Shown here one piece after another: positions 44,181-51,297 of a DNA stretch of 64,000 nt; the stretch's first letter is position 1, and each line of letters opens with the position of its first letter. The translations under genes were made by a program, and so were the position numbers. This DNA comes from Caulobacter sp. CCUG 60055. Lineage in GTDB: Bacteria; Pseudomonadota; Alphaproteobacteria; Caulobacterales; Caulobacteraceae. The notes beneath the pieces are model-generated. The model ran no database searches, was not told the origin of the DNA, and was given only the letters and a program-made list of their open reading frames with translations. The stretch covers positions 124,001 to 188,000 of the forward strand of contig NZ_PUIC01000005.1 in NCBI RefSeq assembly GCF_022750545.1, written 5' to 3'.

Positions 44181-47100
44181 TCACCAGGTGTCGATCGAGG
44201 GCCGCTTCTTGCCGGCGCGCGGCCTGGGCGCCGGCGTGGCCCGCAGGCCCCGGACGATCCAGGCGCGGGTGTCGCGCGGGTCGATCACCGAATCGAGCTC
44301 CAGCAGCGAGGCGACGTTCAGCGCCTTGCCGCGCTCGTAGGACTGGGCGACCAGCCGGTCGAACAGGGCCTTCTGCGCCGCCGGGTCGGTCTCGGCCTCC
44401 AGTTCGCGGCGGAAGCCCAGGCGCACGGCCCCCTCCAGCCCCATCGGCCCCAGCTCGCCGGTGGGCCAGGAGACCGAGAAGAACGGCTCGTGCAGGCTGC
44501 CGGCCGCCATGGCCTGGGCCCCGAGGCCGTAGGCCTTGCGCAGCACCACGAAGAACACCGGCACGGTCATGCCGGCGGCGGTGACGAACATGCGGCTGAC
44601 CCGCCGCACCTGGGCCGTGCGCTCGACCTCGGGGCCGACCATGAAGCCGGGCGTGTCGCACAGCGACAGGATCGGCAGGTCGAAGGCGTCGCACAGCTGC
44701 ATGAACCGCGAGGCCTTGTCGGCCGCCGGCGCGTCGATGGCCCCGCCCAGGTGGGCGGGATTGTTGGCGATCAGGCCGAAGGGCCGCCCCTCGATGCGGA
44801 TCAGGGCCGTGACCATCCCGGCCCCGTAGTCCCGGCGCAGCTCCATCGTCGAGCCGGCGTCGGCCAGGGCGGCGATGACGGCGCGGATGTCGTAGACCCG
44901 CAGGCGGTTCTCGGGGATCAGCGTGCGCAGGCGCCGCTGGTCGGCGCAGGTCCAGTCGCGCGTCGCCCCCTGGAAATAGGACAGGTAGCGGCGGGCGGCG
45001 TCGACGGCCTCGACCTCGTCCTCGACCAGCAGGTCGATCACGCCGTTGGCGGCCTGTTCGGCCGCCGGGCCGATCTCGGTCGGCTTGAAGACGCCCAGGC
45101 CGCCGCCCTCGATCATCGCCGGGCCGCCCATGCCGATGTTCGAGTTGCGGGTGGCGATGACCACGTCCGAGCAGCCCAGGAAGGCGGCGTTGCCGGCGAA
45201 GCAGAAGCCGGAATTGATCCCGACCACCGGCGCCAGCCCGCTGAGCCGCGCATAGCTGGCGAAGCTGGGCACGGCCAGGCCCGAGCCGCTGATGGCGTCG
45301 ACGTCGCCGGGACGGCCGCCGCCGCCCTCGGTGAACATCACCACCGGCGCGCGCCAGGTCTCGGCCAGGCCCAGCATCCGGTCGGTCTTGTGATGGTTGA
45401 AATAGCCCTGGGTGCCGGCCATCACCGTATAGTCGTAGGCCATGGCGACGCAGCGGCCGGCCTCCTCGCCGAACTGGTCGCCGTTGACCTGGCCGACGCC
45501 GGCGATCAGGCCGTCGGCCGGGCTGATCGCCTCCAGCTCCTCGCGGCTGCGCCGCCGGCGCTGGGCGGCGACGGCGAACTCGCCGTACTCCAGGAAGTCG
45601 CCGCCGTCGAACAGCTGGCCCAGGTTCTCGCGCGCCGTGCGCTGGCCGGTCTTGCGGCGGCGGGCCACCGCCTCGGGGCGGCCCTCGTCACGGACGGCGC
45701 GCCGGCGCGCCAGCACGGCGGCGAGGTCGTCGCGGACATGGTCGGGATCGGCGTCGGCCGTCGCCGTCTCGGCCGCCGCCTCGACGTCGGCGGGCTCGAC
45801 GAACATCAGCGGATCGCCGTCATAGACCGTGTCGCCGACGGAGACGGCCGCCGCGCGGACGAGGCCCGACAGCGGCGCGACCACCACGTGCTCCATCTTC
45901 ATCGCCTCCAGCACCGCCACGGGCCCGCCCGCCCGCACCGCGGAGCCGGGAGCCGCCTCCAGCGAGACCACCCGCCCCGACAGGGGCGCGCGCACCGGCT
46001 CGGCCCCCGCCGGCGCGAACGGCCCGGACGCGGACGCCATGGCCGGGGCCGCCGCCGGGCCGGCCGCCGCCATGTCGGCGGCCTCGGCGACCAGGGCGGC
46101 GGCGTGGGCCTCGACGAAGCGGGTGTCGACGCGCCCCTCGGCCAGCTCCGGCCGTCGCAACAGGGCGGCGAGGAAGGCCGCGTTGGTGTGCAGCCCTTCG
46201 ATGCGGAACTCGCGCAACGCCCGTCCGGCCAGGGCCAGGGCGCGCGACAGGTCGTCGGCCGGCGAATGCACGATCACCTTGGCCAGCAGGGAATCGAAGT
46301 CGGGACTGGTGCGATAGCCGCCATAGCCGAAGGTGTCGACGCGCACGCCCGGGCCGGTCGGCGGCTCGAACGCCGTCAGGGTTCCGCCGGACGGGCGCGC
46401 CTCGCCCTCGGCGGTCATGGTCTCCATGTTGACCCGCAGCTGCACCGCCACGCCGCGCGGCGGCGGAACGTCGGCCTGGGCCAGGCCGACCTCGGCCAGG
46501 GTCTCGCCGCGGGCGACGCGCAACTGCGCGACGACGAGGTCCACCCCGGTCACCGCTTCGGTGACGGCGTGCTCGACCTGCAGGCGCGGATTGGCCTCCA
46601 TGAACGCGAAGGCCCCGTCAGCCGCCGCGTCAAGATCGATCAGGTATTCGAAGGTGCAGAGGCTCTCGCAGCCGGCGGCGGCGGCCAGGCGCGACGTCGC
46701 CTCGAGCAGGCGCTGGCGCAGCCGCGGATCGAGCCCCGGCGCCGGGGCGATCTCGATCAGCTTCTGGCGGCGGCGCTGGACCGTGCAGTCGCGCTCCCAC
46801 AGGTGCGAGACCGCGCCCGTCGCGTCGCCGATCGTCTGGACCTCGACATGGCGCGCGCGCCGCACCAGCCGCTCGACATAGACCTCGTCGCGGCCGAAGG
46901 CGGCCTTGGCCTCCGACCGGCAGCGGGCGTAGGCCTCCTCGACCTCGTCCATCCGCTCGACGACGCGCATGCCCCGGCCGCCGCCGCCGGCCAGCGCCTT
47001 GATCATCATCGCCCCGCCCGCCCCCTGGGCGGCCAGGAAGGCCCTGGCCTCGTCCAGCGAAGCCGGAGCCTCGCCGCCGGCCAGCACCGGCACGCCCAGC

Positions 47101-47474
47101 TCCCGCGCCAGCCGGCGGGCGCGCGCCTTGTCGCCGAGCAGGTCCAGGGCCTCGGGCGAGGGCCCGACGAAGACCAGCCCCCGCGACCGGCACAGCCGGG
47201 CGAAGGCCGCGCTCTCGCTGAGGAAGCCATAGCCGGGATGGACGGCGTCCGCGCCGGCGGCCAGGGCGGCGGCGGCCACGGCCTCCATGTCCAGGTAGGG
47301 CGCCGCGCCGTCTCCTGGAACGGCGACCGCCTCGTCCGCCAGCCGGACGTGCAGGGCGTCGGCGTCGGCGGCCGCGAACATCGCCACGGTCGGCAGGTCC
47401 AGCGTCGCGGCGGCGCGGAGGATGCGGACGGCGATTTCGCCGCGATTGGCGATGAACAGCTTGCGGAAGGCCAT
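44181..47474 (-). CDS. Single-chain biotin-dependent acyl-CoA carboxylase
   Basis: A 1097-residue fusion. Biotin carboxylase occupies about residues 1-455 (KLFIANRGEIAVRIL, the ATP-grasp Gly loop KALAGGGGRGMRV, EANPRLQVEHAVTE). The biotin carrier domain is about 490-545 (EAMKMEH, Lys526). The carboxyltransferase occupies about 590-1097 (NSGFCFAGNAAFLG, TPGFMVGPEVERTA). Such single-polypeptide carboxylases are known for acyl-CoA substrates in actinobacteria and some proteobacteria. The ATG at 47474 is favoured because AGG lies seven bases upstream; 47480 is also possible. Its acyl substrate is not evident. Confidence 0.92.
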   Translation of the reverse strand: MAFRKLFIANRGEIAVRILRAAATLDLPTVAMFAAADADALHVRLADEAVAVPGDGAAPYLDMEAVAAAALAAGADAVHPGYGFLSESAAFARLCRSRGLVFVGPSPEALDLLGDKARARRLARELGVPVLAGGEAPASLDEARAFLAAQGAGGAMMIKALAGGGGRGMRVVERMDEVEEAYARCRSEAKAAFGRDEVYVERLVRRARHVEVQTIGDATGAVSHLWERDCTVQRRRQKLIEIAPAPGLDPRLRQRLLEATSRLAAAAGCESLCTFEYLIDLDAAADGAFAFMEANPRLQVEHAVTEAVTGVDLVVAQLRVARGETLAEVGLAQADVPPPRGVAVQLRVNMETMTAEGEARPSGGTLTAFEPPTGPGVRVDTFGYGGYRTSPDFDSLLAKVIVHSPADDLSRALALAGRALREFRIEGLHTNAAFLAALLRRPELAEGRVDTRFVEAHAAALVAEAADMAAAGPAAAPAMASASGPFAPAGAEPVRAPLSGRVVSLEAAPGSAVRAGGPVAVLEAMKMEHVVVAPLSGLVRAAAVSVGDTVYDGDPLMFVEPADVEAAAETATADADPDHVRDDLAAVLARRRAVRDEGRPEAVARRRKTGQRTARENLGQLFDGGDFLEYGEFAVAAQRRRRSREELEAISPADGLIAGVGQVNGDQFGEEAGRCVAMAYDYTVMAGTQGYFNHHKTDRMLGLAETWRAPVVMFTEGGGGRPGDVDAISGSGLAVPSFASYARLSGLAPVVGINSGFCFAGNAAFLGCSDVVIATRNSNIGMGGPAMIEGGGLGVFKPTEIGPAAEQAANGVIDLLVEDEVEAVDAARRYLSYFQGATRDWTCADQRRLRTLIPENRLRVYDIRAVIAALADAGSTMELRRDYGAGMVTALIRIEGRPFGLIANNPAHLGGAIDAPAADKASRFMQLCDAFDLPILSLCDTPGFMVGPEVERTAQVRRVSRMFVTAAGMTVPVFFVVLRKAYGLGAQAMAAGSLHEPFFSVSWPTGELGPMGLEGAVRLGFRRELEAETDPAAQKALFDRLVAQSYERGKALNVASLLELDSVIDPRDTRAWIVRGLRATPAPRPRAGKKRPSIDTW

Positions 47475-47864
47475 ATCCATACCTGCGACGGCGACGAGCC
47501 CCGGACGATGCTCATACAGCCGTTTGAAATCAATGACCGATAGGTCGAGCGCAGCCCGCGCCGTCGCCGATCCTGGCGCTGATCGATGGACAGCAGGTCG
47601 TCGCGCCATTTCAGTTGGTTAATTTACAGGCCAAAGACAATCCATTCCCGGCCACAGCTTATTCTCAATCGGTCAAGTCACCATGTGAAACTTACCCGTG
47701 CGTCCAACGCATGGATCGGCAGGTGGAAATTCGGATGAGCTTAGGCCCAATACTGATGTGATGGTTAATTCACTCAAGTGGCGATCTGGATTTCCCCCAG
47801 GAGGCGAAGTCGACCGCTGTTAATAAAAAAAACTTCGCCGATTAACTATCAAATCACTTCCTGT

Positions 47865-47880
47865 TCCCCAAAGTTGGGGA
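47865..47880. promoter_or_regulatory. Inverted repeat TCCCCAA-AG-TTGGGGA
   Basis: Perfect 7-bp arms around a 2-bp centre, 99-114 bp upstream of the first pilus gene and directly next to the CtrA-type site. It has the form of an operator for a dimeric regulator. No known consensus was matched. Confidence 0.55.
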
Positions 47881-47883
47881 TGT

Positions 47884-47900
47884 TTAACCCGGCTTTAACC
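47884..47900 (+). promoter_or_regulatory. CtrA-type binding site TTAA-N7-TTAACC
   Basis: TTAACCCGGCTTTAACC is an exact match to the CtrA consensus TTAA-N7-TTAA used by the alphaproteobacterial cell-cycle regulator CtrA, which controls flagella, pili and holdfast genes. It ends 78 bp upstream of the first subunit start. Confidence 0.75.
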
Positions 47901-47978
47901 GGCTTATTCCCGGCCCATCGGGGCAGGCGGATGATCCTTCGGGACGGCGCAGGCCCCTCAGACAGGGGGTTGGGGAAA

Positions 47979-48563
47979 ATGATCGGCCGGCTTGAGTTGC
48001 GCCCTTCGAGCGTCCGCTACGGCATCCTCGGGGCCGTCGCCCTGAGCGCGGTCCTGGCGTCGCAGGCGCAGGCCGCCGACACCGTCAGCCTGACGCTGCA
48101 GGGGACCATCCCCGCCGACTGCGCGATGACCGCGCCGAACAGCTCGCTGCAGCTCGGCGACATCACCCGCAACGGCCAGCAGGCCCTGTCGCTGAACGTC
48201 AATTGCAACGCGCCCTTCGCCTATTCGCTGGTTTCGACCAACGGCGGCCTCAAGCTCCAGGGCGCGGCTTCGGTGGTGGGCGGCGCCTTCGCGTCCAGCC
48301 AGCCCTATTCGGTCACCACCAGCTTCCAGACCGACCAGGGGTCGTTCGGCGACGGCGCGCTGCCCAGCGGCAGCCTCACCCTCGCCAACGCCGCCCCGTG
48401 CCTGGCGGCCAGCTACGGGGCCTCCTGCCCCTTCGCCAATTCCGGCGCCGGCGTCGCGATCAATCGCACGGCGAGCCTGATCATCGGCTGGGCCGCGCCC
48501 ACGGCGCCGCTGCTGGCCGGAACCTATTCCGACGTCCTGACCGTCACGGTCCGGGCGATGTGA
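47979..48563 (+). CDS. Spore coat U-like pilus subunit 1
   Basis: A 194-residue exported subunit. GGGGA precedes the ATG at 47979; after a basic N-terminus a signal peptide ends near AQAADTV. The mature protein is a beta-rich SCPU-type domain with conserved cysteines (PADCAMT, VNCNAPF) and the loop LVSTNGGLKLQ shared with the next three proteins. It begins a chaperone-usher operon and ends with DVLTVTVRAM, the donor-strand-compatible C-terminus common to these subunits. Four cysteines (including PCLA and SCPF) distinguish it from its paralogues. Confidence 0.82.
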   Translation: MIGRLELRPSSVRYGILGAVALSAVLASQAQAADTVSLTLQGTIPADCAMTAPNSSLQLGDITRNGQQALSLNVNCNAPFAYSLVSTNGGLKLQGAASVVGGAFASSQPYSVTTSFQTDQGSFGDGALPSGSLTLANAAPCLAASYGASCPFANSGAGVAINRTASLIIGWAAPTAPLLAGTYSDVLTVTVRAM

Positions 48564-48700
48564 AGCAGTCCGGGCCGGATCGGGCGCGTCCCGGCCGGCC
48601 CCGAGTTCCCGGGAGACCGGGCTGAAACGGCGGCGGGATCTCCCCCCGCCAATTGTAAGGAAGCGCGGGATCGCCCCGCGTTATGAATGGAGACAGTGCT

Positions 48701-49288
48701 ATGAAGAAGCTCGTTCTGCTGGCGGCTGGCGCCGCCCTCCTCGCCGGCCCGGCCTTCGCGGCTCCCTCGGCCAGCAACGACATCACCATCAACGGCACCG
48801 CGCCGCAGGTCTGCACGCTGGGCAACCCGAACACCACGGGCTCGGCCACCAACGCGACCTTCGCCGGCACCACCGTTTCGGTGACCGCCCTGGCCAGCGC
48901 CACGGACGCCTCGCTGAACCAAACCAGCGTCACCCTGCGTTACGCCGGCATGTGCAACTACGCCCATAACGTCGGCCTGAAGTCGGCCAACGGCGGCCTG
49001 GTGAACGCCTCGGGCGCCGCCAACGCCCCGGTCGCCGGCAGCGGCACCTTCATCCAGCGCGTCGGCTACACCGCCACCGCCAACTGGGCCGGCGCCAACG
49101 ACGTCCTGGCCACCTCGAACAGCACCACCTCCTACGTCGCCCCCGGCGTCGTGAAGGCGAACTGGTCGGTGGCCGGCGCCAACCAAGGCAACCTCGACGT
49201 CAACGTCGCGATCGCCTCGTCCTCGACCCCGGTGGTCGCCGGCACCTACGGCGACACCCTGACGGTCGGCATCGGCGCGGCCCTCTAA
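48701..49288 (+). CDS. Spore coat U-like pilus subunit 2 (probable major subunit)
   Basis: A 195-residue secreted protein; the ATG at 48701 gives a clean signal peptide (MKKLVLLAAG, cleavage near AFAAPS). The conserved pair of Cys (PQVCTLG, GMCNYAH) and the motif HNVGLKSANGGL place it with the products at 49907 and, more distantly, 49317. Ser/Thr/Asn-rich and ending DTLTVGIGAAL. It lies 137 bp after the first subunit, with its own ribosome-binding site, and could be the most abundant subunit. Confidence 0.82.
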   Translation: MKKLVLLAAGAALLAGPAFAAPSASNDITINGTAPQVCTLGNPNTTGSATNATFAGTTVSVTALASATDASLNQTSVTLRYAGMCNYAHNVGLKSANGGLVNASGAANAPVAGSGTFIQRVGYTATANWAGANDVLATSNSTTSYVAPGVVKANWSVAGANQGNLDVNVAIASSSTPVVAGTYGDTLTVGIGAAL

Positions 49289-49316
49289 GCAGGACCGTTG
49301 TTGCGAGGAGATTGAC

Positions 49317-49880
49317 GTGAAACGCTTGGCTCTGACGACCGGCCTGATCGTGGCCGCGGCCTGCCCCGCCTGGGCGGACGACTCCGCGATCAAGGAGCAA
49401 ACGCTTGGGGGCGTCGTCCCCAATGTCTGCCGCCTCGGCGCCGTGTCCCAGAGTTCGGGCGACAACGCCAGCTTCGCCGTCGGCGGGGCCTCCTCGACGG
49501 TGACGGTGACGACGTTCGCCGATCCCAACACGGCCCAGGCCCGGGCCGCCTCGATCAATCTGGGGATCCAGGGGGTGTGCAATCGCTCGCACACCATCCG
49601 TCTCCTGAGCGAGCGCGGCGGCCTCACCCTGGACCAGCCGCCGGCCGGCGCCACGCCCGGGTTCGCCCGTCGCGTGGACTACACCGCCGTCGCCGGCTGG
49701 CCTGGGGCCCAGACGACCCTGACCACCGCCGGCGCCGCCGGCGCCGCGGCCACGGTCGACGTCAGCGGCCCCAGCTCCGGCGACCTGCTGCTCAGCATCG
49801 CGATTCCCTCGGGAAGCACGGCGCTGGTGGCGGGCGACTACCGGGATCGGCTGACCGTCGAGCTCCTCGCCAACATGTAG
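49317..49880 (+). CDS. Spore coat U-like pilus subunit 3
   Basis: A 187-residue exported subunit beginning at GTG after GAGGAG. Signal peptide cleavage is expected near PAWADDS. Cys pair in PNVCRLG and GVCNRSH, loop LLSERGGLTL and end DRLTVELLANM match the paralogues. It is the most diverged of the four, with charged residues where the others have Asn/Ser. It probably is a minor or adaptor subunit. Confidence 0.8.
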   Translation: MKRLALTTGLIVAAACPAWADDSAIKEQTLGGVVPNVCRLGAVSQSSGDNASFAVGGASSTVTVTTFADPNTAQARAASINLGIQGVCNRSHTIRLLSERGGLTLDQPPAGATPGFARRVDYTAVAGWPGAQTTLTTAGAAGAAATVDVSGPSSGDLLLSIAIPSGSTALVAGDYRDRLTVELLANM

Positions 49881-49906
49881 ACGGGCGCAAGCCCGGGAGG
49901 TTCAGA

Positions 49907-50485
49907 ATGAAAACTTTGCTAATCGCCGCCGCCACCGCGCTGGCCTTCGGGGCTCCGGCCCTGGCCGCGTCCAGCCCGGCTCCGAACAGCAACGCGCTGA
50001 GCGGCGTCGCTCCGACCGTCTGCGTCATGTCGGCGCCGACGATCAACAACGCCGACGCAACCCTGGTCTCGGCCACGGCCAACGCCAGCGCCGTGCAGTT
50101 CAGCAACTTCGCCAGCCCGGCGAACGCGCAGCTGACGCCCAACCAGGACTTCACGCTGACGGTCCAGGCCACGTGCAACTACGCGCACAGCTTTGGCCTG
50201 AAGAGCCAGAACGGCGGCCTGAAGAACACCACGACCTCGGTGGTCGGCGGCTCGTTCATCCAGAGCGTCAACTACACGGTCGGCGGCCTCTGGGGCCTGC
50301 ATCCGATCGCGCTGCAGACCTTCGGCCTGCCGAACACCAAGTCGTTCGGCTTCGGCGACGTCGACGGGGCCAACCGCGGCAGCGTCGTCCTGGCGGTTTC
50401 GCTGAACAACCCGTTGTTCAACCGTCCGCTGGTCGCCGGCGCGTTCACCGACGTGCTGACCCTGCAACTGGGCGCGCCGCTCTAA
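49907..50485 (+). CDS. Spore coat U-like pilus subunit 4
   Basis: A 192-residue exported subunit with GGGAGG before the ATG. Signal peptide ends near PALAASS; Cys pair in PTVCVMS and ATCNYAH, then SFGLKSQNGGLKNT, nearly identical to the motif in subunit 2, indicating recent duplication. Ends DVLTLQLGAPL. It immediately precedes the chaperone gene. Confidence 0.82.
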   Translation: MKTLLIAAATALAFGAPALAASSPAPNSNALSGVAPTVCVMSAPTINNADATLVSATANASAVQFSNFASPANAQLTPNQDFTLTVQATCNYAHSFGLKSQNGGLKNTTTSVVGGSFIQSVNYTVGGLWGLHPIALQTFGLPNTKSFGFGDVDGANRGSVVLAVSLNNPLFNRPLVAGAFTDVLTLQLGAPL

Positions 50486-50541
50486 GCGGCCGCCCGACAG
50501 GGCGTTTTACTTTTTGATTTGGGGGAGTGGGGGGCGTCGTC

Positions 50542-51297
50542 ATGAAAGCGCGTAACCTGTTGGCCGCTGCGCTAGCGGCGTCTGTTTTCATGGCGGCGCC
50601 CGCCGCCTTCAGCATGAGCGTGTCGCCCATCCTGGTCGACCTGAAGCCGGCGGGTTCGCAAGGCTCCAGCCAGATCAAGGTGGTCAACACCCTGGCCAAC
50701 GACCTGCCGGTCGAGCTGACCCCGCTGGTCGCCACCGTCGACGAGAAGGGCGAGGTCAAGACCGCGCCCGCCGGCGACGAGTTGCTGATCTTCCCGCCCC
50801 AGGCGATCATCAAGCCGGGCGCCACCCAGGTCTTCCGCGTGCAATGGGTCGGCGAGCCCGACATCAAGCAGAGCAAGACCTACCTGGTGTCCGTGGCCCA
50901 GCAGCCGGTGCAGCTGCCGCAGGGCTCTTCGGGCATTCAGCTGCTTTACGATTTCCAGGTGGTGGTCAATGTCGGTCCGCTGACCGGCAAGCCCAACCTG
51001 AAGCTGGTCAAGACCGAGCTGGTCAAGGACGACAAGGGCGCCCGCCGCGCCGCCATCACCCTCACCGACGATTCCGACGTCCACGCCTATCTGAGCGCGA
51101 CCAAGCTGCGGCTCGAACTGAGCGACGACGCCGGCAAGACCGTCTGGAGCAAGAGCTGGGCCCCCGAGGAGATCGCCGGCACCGTCGGCATCGGCCTGGT
51201 CCAGCCCCACGCCACCCGCCGTTTCGTCCTGCCCTACGACCTGCCCGCCGAAGGCGCCAAGCTCAACGCCGAGGTCCGCTATGAAGCACGCCCGTAG
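50542..51297 (+). CDS. Periplasmic pilus chaperone (FimC/PapD-like)
   Basis: A 251-residue chaperone. After the signal peptide the N-terminal Ig-like domain begins SMSVSPILVDLKPAG, followed by FPPQAIIKPGATQVFRVQW, the conserved G1-like strand region used for donor-strand complementation. The second domain follows (YDFQVVVNVGPL and after). Such chaperones fold pilus subunits and deliver them to the usher. It overlaps the usher gene by 17 bp. A GTG at 50527 is an alternative start. Confidence 0.88.
   Translation: MKARNLLAAALAASVFMAAPAAFSMSVSPILVDLKPAGSQGSSQIKVVNTLANDLPVELTPLVATVDEKGEVKTAPAGDELLIFPPQAIIKPGATQVFRVQWVGEPDIKQSKTYLVSVAQQPVQLPQGSSGIQLLYDFQVVVNVGPLTGKPNLKLVKTELVKDDKGARRAAITLTDDSDVHAYLSATKLRLELSDDAGKTVWSKSWAPEEIAGTVGIGLVQPHATRRFVLPYDLPAEGAKLNAEVRYEARP

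Larger units (their letters stand above)
47475..47978. promoter_or_regulatory. AT-rich divergent promoter region of carboxylase and pilus operons
   Basis: About 500 bp, markedly AT-rich from 47610 to 47900 (for example a run of A at 47824-47832). It holds two distinct operator candidates, an inverted repeat at 47865-47880 and a CtrA-type site at 47884-47900, both nearer the pilus operon. No gene is supported here. Confidence 0.7.

Noticed and set aside
44490-47543. 1017-codon plus-strand open frame opposite the carboxylase
   Set aside because: The minus strand has unmistakable biotin carboxylase, biotinyl and carboxyltransferase motifs.
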